Assembly: GCA_029777145.1 (NCBI GenBank)
Contig: JAKOSS010000372.1
Span: 1 to 15,162, forward strand
Reading direction: 5' to 3'
Source: Acidobacteriota bacterium
GTDB taxonomy: Bacteria > Acidobacteriota > Blastocatellia > Pyrinomonadales > Pyrinomonadaceae
DNA length: 15,162 nucleotides
Each line of letters opens with the position of its first letter. Position 1 is the first letter of the stretch. The translations under genes and the position numbers were made by a program. This document shows positions 8,694-15,162 of the stretch, piece by piece. The notes beneath the pieces are model-generated. The model worked only from the letters and a program-made list of their open reading frames with translations. It was not told where the DNA came from and did no database searches.

Positions 8694-8754
8694 GGAAGTT
8701 TGGGAAGTCCCGGAAGTGGGGAAAGATCTTCCCAAACTTCCAAAACGTCCAGAA
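8694..8754. repeat. Mirrored nonamer hairpin, GGAAGTTTG type, rpsQ-rplN gap
   Basis: Here the unit is 9 bases: three units beginning GGAAGT on the left (8694-8720), a 7-base centre, and three units on the right (CTTCCCAAA, CTTCCAAAA, CGTCCAGAA; 8728-8754). The outer stem is perfect over 14 bp, 8694-8707 with 8728-8741, the strongest in the series. It ends 1 base from the rpsQ stop and leaves 25 bases for the rplN initiation region. Confidence 0.87.
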
Positions 8755-8755
8755 C

Positions 8756-9268
8756 TTACTTCTGTGCTTTCTGAATGATCTCAACCACGCGCCAGCGCTT
8801 GCGGGCCGACAACGGACGGGTCTCGACGATCCGGACCTTGTCGCCGATCCCGGCGCCCAGTTCGTCGTGCGCCATGAAATTCTTGCGGCGCTTCACGTAC
8901 TTGCGATAGATCGGATGCTTGATCAGGCGGTCGACACGAACGACGACGGTCTTCGTCATCTTGTCCGACGACACGACACCCACGCGTTCCGCGCGCTTGC
9001 TCGCCGGGCGCTGCCCGGGCTCACCGGCAACCGGCGCTTCCGTGCTCGCATCCTTCGCTTTCGATTTCGCCGCGGCTTTCTTCGCAGGCTTCTCGGGCTC
9101 GGCTACGACTTCCGCTTCGGCTTCGGCTTCGGCCACGACCGGCGCGGTCTCGACGACAGTCTCCGCGGCTTCAACCGTCTCGACCGGCGTTTCTTCGCTC
9201 ACCGCTTCTGTCTCGGCGCCTTCCGCGGCGACGATCTCTTCAGTTTCCTCTTTCTTCTTTCTCGGCAT
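8756..9268 (-). CDS. rpsQ: 30S ribosomal protein S17 with N-terminal extension
   Basis: S17 is a primary 16S rRNA binding OB-fold protein of the 30S body. The S17 core is only residues about 91-170: [20 protein letters not shown], then [19 protein letters not shown] and [19 protein letters not shown]. In front lies an extension of about 90 residues. It is strongly acidic and Ala/Val/Glu-rich to about residue 58, then basic ([13 protein letters not shown], 60-72). The ATG at 9268 is 17 bases after the rpmC stop with no strong Shine-Dalgarno. No ATG lies near the core start, though GTG codons occur around residue 96, so a shorter product cannot be fully excluded. The composition suggests a disordered tail. 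Confidence 0.93.
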   Translation of the reverse strand: MPRKKKEETEEIVAAEGAETEAVSEETPVETVEAAETVVETAPVVAEAEAEAEVVAEPEKPAKKAAAKSKAKDASTEAPVAGEPGQRPASKRAERVGVVSSDKMTKTVVVRVDRLIKHPIYRKYVKRRKNFMAHDELGAGIGDKVRIVETRPLSARKRWRVVEIIQKAQK

Positions 9269-9285
9269 GTTCTTATTTCAACCTT

Positions 9286-9507
9286 CTACGCCTGAGCTTC
9301 GTTCGCTTCGCTCTCTTTCTGGCGAATCAGCGTGAATACGCGCGCCAGGGTCTTCTTTTCACGGCGAATATCATTAATCGTATCGCCGACACCCAAACTC
9401 TTGCGGAACTTCAGGCGAAAGAGCGATTCCTTCAAGGCATCGGCCTGATCGCGAAGTTCGCTGATGTTCATCTCACGAAGCTGTTCCAACTGTTCGTTAC
9501 GTTTCAT
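9286..9507 (-). CDS. rpmC: 50S ribosomal protein L29
   Basis: L29 is a small two-helix protein next to L23 at the tunnel exit. The 73-residue sequence has the expected coiled-coil-like pattern: QLREMNISELRDQADALKES near 8-27, then LFRLKFRKSLGVGDT, and a second helix IRREKKTLARVFTLIRQKE. A GGAGG about 13 bases before ATG, inside the end of rplP, is a likely but rather distant ribosome site. It lies 3 bases after rplP and 17 bases before rpsQ. Confidence 0.97.
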   Translation of the reverse strand: MKRNEQLEQLREMNISELRDQADALKESLFRLKFRKSLGVGDTINDIRREKKTLARVFTLIRQKESEANEAQA

Positions 9508-9510
9508 TGC

Positions 9511-9939
9511 TTAAACAACGCCTCCTTCCAGATCGGCGCGGGTCACGAACTTCACTTTGATCGGAAGTTTCTGTGCCGCGAGCCGCATCGCTTCGCGCGC
9601 GAGTTCTTCGCTGACACCCTGAATTTCGTACAGGATGCGACCCGGTTTGACGACTGCCACCCAATGATCGGGCGCGCCCTTTCCGCTACCCATACGGGTT
9701 TCAGCCGGTTTCTTCGTAATCGGTTTGTCCGGGAACATCCGGATCCAGACCTTTCCGCCGCGCTTGATATGGCGGGTCATCGCGATACGGGCCGCTTCGA
9801 TCTGCCGGTCCGTGATCCATCCCGCTTCCAGAGTCTTGAGACCAAAGTCACCAAAGTTGATCTTTTCGCCGCGCGTCGCTTTTCCGCGCATGCGGCCTTT
9901 CATCACCCTTCGGTGCTTGACCTTTTTCGGCATCAACAT
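9511..9939 (-). CDS. rplP: 50S ribosomal protein L16
   Basis: L16 sits near the A-site and helps organise the peptidyl-transferase centre and 5S rRNA region. The 142 residues begin [11 protein letters not shown], the usual double-Met start, so initiation at the first Met fits the family. Conserved parts are [15 protein letters not shown] near 29-43, [14 protein letters not shown] near 60-73 and the functional loop [18 protein letters not shown] near 80-97, which contains the Arg hydroxylated in E. coli by YcfD. Three bases separate its stop from the rpmC start, typical of tight coupling. Confidence 0.98.
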   Translation of the reverse strand: MLMPKKVKHRRVMKGRMRGKATRGEKINFGDFGLKTLEAGWITDRQIEAARIAMTRHIKRGGKVWIRMFPDKPITKKPAETRMGSGKGAPDHWVAVVKPGRILYEIQGVSEELAREAMRLAAQKLPIKVKFVTRADLEGGVV

Positions 9940-10002
9940 AACTTAATCACCCTCATCACGGCCGATCTCATTGAACGGCCGAATACTTCTTCAAAAAATT
10001 CG

Positions 10003-10734
10003 TTACTGGCGGCGCGGACGCGGCGGGCGACGATCGCCTCTGCCTCCGCCCTGAACCTTCGGCTCATTGATCGGATCGGTGGTCGTTCCGCGCGCGATCG
10101 ACGCGTTCGGATCGAGGATCTCACCGCGGTAGATCCAAACCTTGACGCCGATGATGCCGAACGTCGTGTTCGCTTCAGCGAATCCGTAGTCGATGTCGGC
10201 ACGGAGCGTGTGCAGCGGAAGACGGCCTTCAAGGCTCCACTCGGTGCGCGCGATCTCGGCTCCGTTCAAACGGCCGGCGCACATCACCTTGATGCCCTGT
10301 GCGCCGAAGCGCTGGGATTCTTCCATCGTCTTTTTCATCGCGCGGCGAAAAGCAATGCGCTTCTCGAGCTGCTGGGCGATCTTCTCGGCCTGAAGCTGCG
10401 CGTTGAGCTCGGGCTTCTGGATCTCCTGGATCGAAACGATGACCTCGCGTCCGGTCTTCTTCGAAAGATCTTCGCGGAGCTTTTCGATCTCAGCACCCTT
10501 GCGGCCGATGATGATGCCCGGACGCGAGGTGTAGATGATGATCTTGAGCCGATTGGCCGCACGCTCGACGTCGATGTGCGAAACTCCCGCGCCCGTGAAC
10601 CGTTTCTTGAGATCGCGCTTCAGCTGAAGGTCTTCCGCGAGAAATTCGGCGAATTCCTTCTTCGCGTACCAGTGCGAATGCCAGTCCTTGTTGTAACCGA
10701 CCCGAAAGCCGTATGGATGAACTTTCTGTCCCAT
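10003..10734 (-). CDS. rpsC: 30S ribosomal protein S3
   Basis: S3 lies at the mRNA entry channel of the 30S subunit and contributes to helicase activity and decoding fidelity. The 243 residues begin [20 protein letters not shown]. The KH domain is clear at about 75-95, with [19 protein letters not shown] carrying the GxxG-type loop. A second conserved block is [13 protein letters not shown] near 154-166, followed by [15 protein letters not shown]. The C-terminus is short, basic and Pro/Arg-rich ([14 protein letters not shown]). The start is 12 bases after rplV, preceded by a weak AAGAGA. The 63-base gap to rplP contains two CGGCCG palindromes 11 bases apart and nothing else recognisable. Confidence 0.98.
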   Translation of the reverse strand: MGQKVHPYGFRVGYNKDWHSHWYAKKEFAEFLAEDLQLKRDLKKRFTGAGVSHIDVERAANRLKIIIYTSRPGIIIGRKGAEIEKLREDLSKKTGREVIVSIQEIQKPELNAQLQAEKIAQQLEKRIAFRRAMKKTMEESQRFGAQGIKVMCAGRLNGAEIARTEWSLEGRLPLHTLRADIDYGFAEANTTFGIIGVKVWIYRGEILDPNASIARGTTTDPINEPKVQGGGRGDRRPPRPRRQ

Positions 10735-10746
10735 AATGAAATTCTC

Positions 10747-11319
10747 TTAAGCCTTTTCAGTCTCCGTCTCGACCGGAGCAACCGCTTCCGCCGGAGCTTC
10801 CGTCACCGCCGCCGGCTCTTCCGCCGGTTCGGCCTTCGCCTTCTTCGTTTTCTTCGGCTCCTTCGCCGCGTCCTTCTTGGCCGCCGGTTTGGCCGCTGCC
10901 TTGGGCGCCGTCTCCTTCTTCGGAGCCTCCGCCGCCGGCTTTTCCTTCTTCACTTTTTTCTCGGCTTCCTCGCTGGAAACCTCGATCGTGATGTGGCAGT
11001 AGTGACGCTGTTCACGATAGGCGCGTCCCTGCGGAGCCGGCCGCATGCGACGGCGATGCTTCGTGGGCCCCATATCGACAAAGCAGCTCTTCACCCAGAG
11101 ATCGTCCGGATCGATGGCAATATTCTGCTGCTCCGCCTTGTAGGTCGCGTTCGCGATCGCCGAATCGAGACACTTCATGATCGGCTCGGCCGCGCGCTTG
11201 TCGGTGAACTTCAGGATCGCGAGCGCCTGTGAAACGTTGCGCCCACGGATCAGGTCGATCACCAGGCGCGCCTTGCGCGGGGATCCCTTCAAATACTTTG
11301 TTTTGGCAATTGCTTCCAT
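10747..11319 (-). CDS. rplV: 50S ribosomal protein L22 with long C-terminal tail
   Basis: L22 spans the 50S subunit and its beta hairpin lines the peptide tunnel beside L4. The core is residues 1 to about 115: [16 protein letters not shown] at 12-27, then the tunnel hairpin around [18 protein letters not shown] at 83-100, and HITIEVS at 109-115. Residues 116-190 are an added tail of about 75 residues rich in Lys, Ala, Glu and Pro, first basic (EKKVKKEKP) and then ending acidic ([19 protein letters not shown]). Standard L22 ends near residue 110. Codon use in the tail looks like the rest of the gene, so it reads as genuine protein. The start matches [14 protein letters not shown]; rpsC follows after 12 bases. 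Confidence 0.97.
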   Translation of the reverse strand: MEAIAKTKYLKGSPRKARLVIDLIRGRNVSQALAILKFTDKRAAEPIMKCLDSAIANATYKAEQQNIAIDPDDLWVKSCFVDMGPTKHRRRMRPAPQGRAYREQRHYCHITIEVSSEEAEKKVKKEKPAAEAPKKETAPKAAAKPAAKKDAAKEPKKTKKAKAEPAEEPAAVTEAPAEAVAPVETETEKA

Positions 11320-11333
11320 AAACTTATCTTCTA

Positions 11334-11403
11334 TCTGCGATTTCCGACCTGCGATCCGCGATGGCTACTGCCAACCCTCAACCCCAAAACCGAAATCCCA
11401 AAT
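11334..11403. repeat. Degenerate mirrored heptamer element, rpsS-rplV gap
   Basis: Ten 7-base units, 70 bases, in the same phase pattern, but more diverged. The left words end in GCGA or CCGA, and the right words are CCTCAAC, CCCAAAA, CCGAAAT and CCCAAAT. Arm complementarity is poor (about GATTTC with GAAATC). It looks like an older or decayed copy. It lies 4 bases from the rpsS stop. Confidence 0.68.
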
Positions 11404-11407
11404 GTTG

Positions 11408-11698
11408 CTATCTTCTCTTCGCCGCTTTTTCGGCCTTTGTTCCCGGATGGCCCTTATAGGTCCGCGTCGGGGAAAATTCGCCGAGTTTGTGTCCGACCAT
11501 GTTCTCGGTGATGTAAACCGGGATGTGTCGTTTTCCGTTGTGGACGCCGAAGGTCAAACCGACCATTTCCGGCGTGATCGTCGAACGGCGCGACCAGGTC
11601 TTGATCGCCTGCGGCTTGCTGCCGGTTTCGCGGATCTTTCTCAAAACCCGCTGGACACTGAGATCGATAAACGGTCCTTTCTTTAGTGAACGTGGCAT
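11408..11698 (-). CDS. rpsS: 30S ribosomal protein S19
   Basis: S19 forms the head of the 30S subunit with S13 and contacts the A-site tRNA and 23S bridge region. The 96-residue length is normal. Diagnostic strings are [12 protein letters not shown] at the start, [14 protein letters not shown] near 34-47, [13 protein letters not shown] near 52-64 and [16 protein letters not shown] near 66-81. The stretch before ATG (AAAATTGACAT) holds no Shine-Dalgarno because the repeat at 11703-11772 comes within 4 bases of the start. Translation may rely on coupling or on an A/U-rich initiation region; that is inference. Confidence 0.98.
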   Translation of the reverse strand: MPRSLKKGPFIDLSVQRVLRKIRETGSKPQAIKTWSRRSTITPEMVGLTFGVHNGKRHIPVYITENMVGHKLGEFSPTRTYKGHPGTKAEKAAKRR

Positions 11699-11702
11699 AT
11701 GT

Positions 11703-11772
11703 CAATTTTGGATTTGGGAATTTGGATTTGGGATCTGCTTCAATCGCAAATCACCGATCCGAAGTCCCAAAT
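11703..11772. repeat. Mirrored heptamer hairpin, GGATTTG type, rplB-rpsS gap
   Basis: Ten 7-base units, 70 bases. The left arm repeats GGATTTG twice with close variants; the right arm has CGCAAAT and CCCAAAT. ATTTGGG at 11712-11718 pairs exactly with CCCAAAT at 11766-11772. It lies 3 bases from the rplB stop and 4 bases from the rpsS start. Confidence 0.83.
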
Positions 11773-11775
11773 GCG

Positions 11776-12606
11776 TTACTTCTTCCTTCGGTCGCGAACG
11801 ATCATGTTCTGCGTCCGCTTGTTCTTACGGGTCTTGTATCCGCGCGTCGGCTGTCCCCACGGCGTCACCGGATGACGTCCGCCCGAGGTCTTACCTTCAC
11901 CACCGCCGTGCGGGTGATCGACCGGGTTCATCGCAACGCCGCGAACCTTCGGACGGCGACCCATCCACCGCGTGCGTCCGGCCTTTCCGAGCGAAACGTT
12001 CTCGTGCTCGACGTTGCCGACCTGTCCGACAGTCGCCATGCAGACGACCGGGACGCGGCGAACTTCGCCCGAGGGCATGCGGAGCAGTGCAAAATCGCCT
12101 TCCTTGGCGACGAGCTGGGCAAATCCGCCGGCCGCGCGAACCATCTGTCCGCCTTTTCCGGGACGGAGCTCGATGTTGTGGAGTTCCGTTCCAAGCGGGA
12201 TGTTCTTGATCGGCAGCGCGTTTCCGGGAAGAATGTCCGCTTCCGCACCGCTCAGAACCGTCGCTCCGACCTTGAGTCCGACGGGCGCGATGATGTAACG
12301 CTTCTCGCCGTCAAGATAGGTAATGAGCGCGATATGCGCCGAACGGTTCGGATCGTACTCGATCTGCGAAACCTTTCCCGGGATCCCGATCTTGTTGCGC
12401 TTGAAATCGATGATCCGGTAAAAGCGCTTGTGACCGCCGCCGCGACGGCGAACCGTGATGCGGCCGTCGCTGTTGCGACCGGAGATTCTCTTTTTTGACT
12501 CGAGCAAAGATTTTTCGGGTTTTGCGTTCGGAGTCAGTTCATCCCGCGTCAGATAAGTCTGATAGCGCCTCGCGGGTGATGTCGGTTTTAATTTCTTGAT
12601 ACCCAT
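11776..12606 (-). CDS. rplB: 50S ribosomal protein L2
   Basis: L2 is a primary 23S rRNA binding protein needed for subunit association and peptidyl-transferase assembly. The 276 residues match the usual 270-280. Seen are the N-terminal [18 protein letters not shown] at 53-70, the OB and SH3-like regions, and the invariant [15 protein letters not shown] at 226-240. His231 corresponds to the much-studied His229 of E. coli L2. The basic C-terminus [21 protein letters not shown] is normal for the family. The ribosome site is weak (GAG 5 bases before ATG); 77-base gaps filled by heptamer repeats flank the gene on both sides. Confidence 0.99.
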   Translation of the reverse strand: MGIKKLKPTSPARRYQTYLTRDELTPNAKPEKSLLESKKRISGRNSDGRITVRRRGGGHKRFYRIIDFKRNKIGIPGKVSQIEYDPNRSAHIALITYLDGEKRYIIAPVGLKVGATVLSGAEADILPGNALPIKNIPLGTELHNIELRPGKGGQMVRAAGGFAQLVAKEGDFALLRMPSGEVRRVPVVCMATVGQVGNVEHENVSLGKAGRTRWMGRRPKVRGVAMNPVDHPHGGGEGKTSGGRHPVTPWGQPTRGYKTRKNKRTQNMIVRDRRKK

Positions 12607-12611
12607 AATCT

Positions 12612-12681
12612 CATTTCCGATTTTCGATTTCGGATTTGCGATTGATCACCAATCCAAAATCCAAAATCAAAAATCCAAAAT
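12612..12681. repeat. Mirrored heptamer hairpin, GATTTCG/CCAAAAT type, rplW-rplB gap
   Basis: Ten 7-base units, 70 bases. The left arm has words such as GATTTTC, GATTTCG and GATTTGC; the right arm has CCAAAAT three times and CAAAAAT once. The arms are broadly complementary. It ends 2 bases from the rplW stop and lies 5 bases from the rplB start. Confidence 0.85.
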
Positions 12682-12683
12682 CC

Positions 12684-13001
12684 CTAAATTGCTTCCGCGT
12701 AATCGACCATCGGCTGGCCCTTCTTGAGCGTGACGTACGCCTTTTTCCAGTCCGGACGGCGACCTTCGTAACGGCCGCGACGCTTCATCTTGCCTTCGTA
12801 CTGCACGGTGCGGACCTTGTCGACCTTGACGCCGAAGATCTCCTCGACAGCGTTCCTGATGTCTTCCTTGCCGGCCTTCGTGTTGACGCGGAACGTCAGC
12901 ACCTGCGCGTCGCCTTCTTCGCTCGTCGCTTCCTTCAGCAGCACCGATTTTTCGGTGACGACCGGCGACTTCAAAACGTCCCAAACACTAAGCTTATTCA
13001 T
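12684..13001 (-). CDS. rplW: 50S ribosomal protein L23
   Basis: L23 sits at the exit of the peptide tunnel, where trigger factor and SRP dock. The 105-residue sequence has the family pattern: [12 protein letters not shown] near residues 8-19, [20 protein letters not shown] in the middle, then the basic loop [20 protein letters not shown] near 71-90. It is slightly longer than many L23 proteins. The start lies inside the end of rplD (8-base overlap), so it is probably translated by ribosomes finishing L4. A 77-base gap, mostly a ten-heptamer repeat, separates it from rplB. Confidence 0.97.
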   Translation of the reverse strand: MNKLSVWDVLKSPVVTEKSVLLKEATSEEGDAQVLTFRVNTKAGKEDIRNAVEEIFGVKVDKVRTVQYEGKMKRRGRYEGRRPDWKKAYVTLKKGQPMVDYAEAI

Positions 13002-13773
13002 TACTCGTCGCCTCCTCGCTCACGACCGCCTCGGCGGCTTCTTCCTTCTTCGCTTTCGGCTTGGCGGCCTTTTTCGGCTTCGGCGCCTCTTCAACGGCGA
13101 CCGGCGCGGCCTCGACATTGCGGCCCTCGCGCTTCGGATCGAGCAACTGATCGAGTTCCTCCGCCGCCGACTTCGAAAGAACGAGCTTCTCGTGATAAAT
13201 GATGTCGTAGATGTTCAGACCGAACGCGTTCGTGACCTTCGTCTTCTTCACGTTCCGCGCCGACATGACGAGATTCGCGTTGTCGAGCGAATCGACGAAC
13301 AATGTCTTCGAAGCCTTCTTCACATCCGCCAATCCGAGCGTCTGGAGAGCCGAGACGAAGTCCTTCGTCTTGATCTGTGCGAACACAAGCTCGTCGATGA
13401 CGATGATGTTGCCCTCGCGAAGCCTTTCAGAAAGCGCCGAACGCAGCGCACCGCGGCGCATCTTCTTCGGTAGACTGTACGACCAGTCGCGGGGCTGCGG
13501 TCCATGAACGTTACCGCCGCCTTTCCACAGCGGCGAGCGCAGCGACGCGATGCGCGCGCGGCCCGTTCCCTTCTGCTTCCAAAGCTTGCGACCCGATCCC
13601 GAAACGTTTCCGCGGGTTTTCGTCGCCGAAGTTCCCTGGCGGGCGTTCGAAAGATAGTTCTTGACCGCCGCGTGGATCAGACCCTCGTTCAGATCGGCGC
13701 CAAACACCGCATCCGAAAGCGTCACTTCACCGACTTCCTTGTTCTTCAAATTGCGAACCTTTACGGTAGGCAT
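12994..13773 (-). CDS. rplD: 50S ribosomal protein L4 with C-terminal tail
   Basis: L4 is an early 23S rRNA binder whose extended loop lines the exit tunnel; in E. coli it also represses the S10 operon. The core is residues 1 to about 210. The tunnel loop is [14 protein letters not shown] at 61-74, followed by [13 protein letters not shown] near 86-97. Residues from about 212 to 259 form an Ala/Pro/Lys/Glu-rich low-complexity tail ([18 protein letters not shown] near 232-249) absent from the roughly 200-residue standard protein. A GGAG sequence 9 bases before ATG fits a ribosome site. The stop overlaps the rplW start by 8 bases (ATGAATAA), which suggests translational coupling. The tail has no obvious function and may be disordered. 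Confidence 0.98.
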   Translation of the reverse strand: MPTVKVRNLKNKEVGEVTLSDAVFGADLNEGLIHAAVKNYLSNARQGTSATKTRGNVSGSGRKLWKQKGTGRARIASLRSPLWKGGGNVHGPQPRDWSYSLPKKMRRGALRSALSERLREGNIIVIDELVFAQIKTKDFVSALQTLGLADVKKASKTLFVDSLDNANLVMSARNVKKTKVTNAFGLNIYDIIYHEKLVLSKSAAEELDQLLDPKREGRNVEAAPVAVEEAPKPKKAAKPKAKKEEAAEAVVSEEATSNE

Positions 13774-13819
13774 AATTTCAACTCCGTTCTCTGTTGCGGC
13801 TCAAGCGTCCGCATCGTTG

Positions 13820-14461
13820 CTAAACCGATTTCTTCACCACTACGAGACTGCCGTTCGCACCCGGAACCGCACCGCGGATCATGATCAGGTTGTTTTCGGC
13901 GTCGACCTTCGCGACCGTCAGGCCCTTGACCGTGACGCGTGCGTCGCCCATGTGTCCGGACGATTTCGTTCCCTTGATGACGCGCGACGGGTAGGCCGAT
14001 TGCCCGATCGAACCCGGTGCGCGAACCGACATCGAGCCGTGTGACTCGGGTCCGCGATGGAACTTGTGGCGCTTGATCGTGCCGGCGAAACCGCGTCCCT
14101 TCGAGCGGCCGACGACCTCGATCCGGTCACCGTCCGTGAAGAGATCGGCCTTGACCTGATCGCCGACGCTGACCTCAGCCTCGCCGTCAAGCCTGATCTC
14201 GCGCAGCACGCGGGTCGGCGGCAATCCGTTGCCGGTCTTTTCGAAGTGACCGCGCATCGGCTTGCTGACGTTCTTCAGTTTGATCGGGTTATCCTCGACC
14301 AGACCGAGCTGGACCGCGTTGTAGCCGTCACGTCCGGCCGCGCTTTTCGTTTGGACGACGACGCACGGACCGGCCTTGATCACCGTCACCGGTGTCACCG
14401 TACCGTCTTCCGCAAACAGCTGCGTCATTCCAAGTTTTCTGCCAATGATTCCGCTTATCAT
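13820..14461 (-). CDS. rplC: 50S ribosomal protein L3
   Basis: L3 is one of the first proteins to bind 23S rRNA in 50S assembly, and its long loop reaches towards the peptidyl-transferase centre. The 213-residue sequence begins [14 protein letters not shown] and has [12 protein letters not shown] near 121-132, [14 protein letters not shown] at 141-154 and [10 protein letters not shown] near 169-178. Gln154 lies in the GSIGQ motif that PrmB methylates in E. coli (Gln150). The start is the only plausible ATG. The bases before it are pure repeat (AAAATCGAAAAT) with no Shine-Dalgarno. rplD follows after 46 bases that contain nothing notable beyond a GGAG ribosome site. Confidence 0.98.
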   Translation of the reverse strand: MISGIIGRKLGMTQLFAEDGTVTPVTVIKAGPCVVVQTKSAAGRDGYNAVQLGLVEDNPIKLKNVSKPMRGHFEKTGNGLPPTRVLREIRLDGEAEVSVGDQVKADLFTDGDRIEVVGRSKGRGFAGTIKRHKFHRGPESHGSMSVRAPGSIGQSAYPSRVIKGTKSSGHMGDARVTVKGLTVAKVDAENNLIMIRGAVPGANGSLVVVKKSV

Positions 14462-14467
14462 ATTTTC

Positions 14468-14558
14468 GATTTTAGATTTTCGACTTGCGACTGTTGGATC
14501 TGGAGCACCGAATTTCGCCGGCTCAAATCGAAAATCGCAAATTGCAAATCGTAAATTC
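14468..14558. repeat. Mirrored heptamer hairpin, GATTTTC type, rpsJ-rplC gap
   Basis: Thirteen units of 7 bases, in one phase, form the longest element here. The left part is GATTTTA/GATTTTC-like, the right part CAAATCG/AAAATCG-like, with three degenerate units in the middle. The segment 14475-14487 pairs with 14525-14537 over 13 positions with one mismatch; read as the minus-strand transcript, that mismatch is a G-U wobble. It ends 1 base from the rpsJ stop and its phase continues to the rplC start, leaving no Shine-Dalgarno. Confidence 0.85.
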
Positions 14559-14559
14559 C

Positions 14560-14880
14560 TTAGCTTTTGCCAAACGCCTTGATCTCAACGTCAACGCCCG
14601 CGGGCAAATCCAATTTCATCAGAGCGTCAACCGTTTCCGCGGTCGGATCCAGGATGTCCATCAAGCGCTTGTGAGTCCGGATCTCGAACTGTTCACGCGA
14701 CTTCTTGTCGACGTGCGGCGAACGGAGAACCGTCCACTTGTTCTTGATCGTCGGAAGCGGGATCGGGCCGGCAACACGTGCGCCGGTGCGCTTCGCGGTT
14801 TCGACGATCTCGAGCGTCGATTGATCAAGGACGCGGTGATCGTAAGCTTTCAGCTTGATGCGGATTTTTTCGTTCAACAT
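14560..14880 (-). CDS. rpsJ: 30S ribosomal protein S10
   Basis: This is S10, a protein of the 30S head and, in E. coli, the NusE partner of NusB in antitermination. The 106-residue length is close to the family norm. Typical strings are [11 protein letters not shown] near the N-terminus, GPIPLPT around residue 40, and RTHKRLMDI near residue 70 in the extended loop region. The ATG start gives the expected [11 protein letters not shown] beginning. No Shine-Dalgarno is visible: the bases just upstream (CACTGAATTTT) belong to the arm of the repeat at 14887-14956. The gene leads the S10 block and is separated from rplC by a 98-base gap that is almost wholly repeat. Confidence 0.98.
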   Translation of the reverse strand: MLNEKIRIKLKAYDHRVLDQSTLEIVETAKRTGARVAGPIPLPTIKNKWTVLRSPHVDKKSREQFEIRTHKRLMDILDPTAETVDALMKLDLPAGVDVEIKAFGKS

Positions 14881-14886
14881 AAAATT

Positions 14887-14954
14887 CAGTGGTCAGTAGC
14901 CGGTGGTCAGTGGCCAGTGCTGAACACTGACCACCGACCGCAGTCTACTGCTAA

Positions 14955-14956
<2 letters not shown>
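14887..14956. repeat. Mirrored heptamer hairpin, CAGTGGT type, tuf-rpsJ gap
   Basis: Ten consecutive 7-base units in constant phase fill the gap. The first five resemble CAGTGGT; the last five are the complementary type (GACCACC-like). The best stem is 12 perfect base pairs, 14901-14912 with 14925-14936, around a 12-base loop. The element overlaps the tuf stop codon by 2 bases and comes within 6 bases of the rpsJ start. It has the same length and layout as the GATTTGG-type elements but an unrelated word. Function unknown; a terminator is unlikely because no T run follows. Confidence 0.88.

Positions 14957-15162
<206 letters not shown>

Noticed and set aside
8105..9295. Plus-strand reading frame (396 codons) opposite rplX, rplN and rpsQ
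   Set aside because: It crosses three genes and the rpsQ-rplN repeat; its composition is a shadow of the complementary coding strand.
9959..9981. Pair of CGGCCG palindromes between rpsC and rplP
   Set aside because: Each is a 6-base palindrome common in GC-rich DNA; no further structure supports a function.
9664..11232. Long plus-strand reading frame (522 codons) opposite rplP, rpsC and rplV
   Set aside because: It lies wholly antisense to three certain ribosomal genes, is Arg/Leu-rich without family resemblance, and is explained by their codon bias.

Overview
This window is one uninterrupted block of ribosomal protein and housekeeping genes, all read on the minus strand, so transcription runs from high to low coordinates. 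In transcription order it holds the last 68 codons of tuf, then the S10 block (rpsJ, rplC, rplD, rplW, rplB, rpsS, rplV, rpsC, rplP, rpmC, rpsQ), the spc block (rplN, rplX, rplE, rpsN, rpsH, rplF, rplR, rpsE, rpmD, rplO, secY), adk, map and infA, and the start of the alpha block (rpmJ, rpsM). The next gene, expected to be rpsK, lies beyond base 1. This is the classical bacterial str-S10-spc-alpha order with nothing inserted. No gene-free stretch exceeds 118 bases, and there are no tRNA or rRNA genes, CRISPR arrays, insertion sequences or extra genes.

The products form the large-subunit core (L2-L6, L14-L16, L18, L22-L24, L29, L30, L36) and the small subunit (S3, S5, S8, S10, S13, S14, S17, S19). 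With them come EF-Tu, IF-1, the SecY translocon, adenylate kinase and methionine aminopeptidase, so translation, nascent-chain processing, membrane insertion and nucleotide balance share one transcription unit. The organism is a bacterium of moderately high GC. S14 is the 101-residue zinc-free type, while L36 keeps its zinc ligands. L4, L22 and S17 carry long Ala/Lys/Glu/Pro-rich tails. Together with the heptamer hairpins this suggests Acidobacteriota (perhaps Blastocatellia), but that is an impression, not a proof.

The unusual part is between the genes. Ten of the gaps, which in most bacteria would be nearly absent, hold a short mirrored repeat. A G/T-rich array of imperfect 7-base units is followed by the complementary C/A-rich array, usually ten units and exactly 70 bases, able to fold into a hairpin. 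The word differs between copies: most are GATTTGG-like, one is CAGTGGT-like and one is built of 9-base units. The unit phase, arm polarity and position are the same: each ends within 0-4 bases of the upstream gene's stop codon, and several run to within a few bases of the next start, leaving no visible Shine-Dalgarno. Other gaps hold different hairpins (secY-adk, rpmD-rplO, rpsE-rpmD) or nothing recognisable (rplC-rplD, rplF-rplR, adk-map). The hairpin series is the feature most worth following up.
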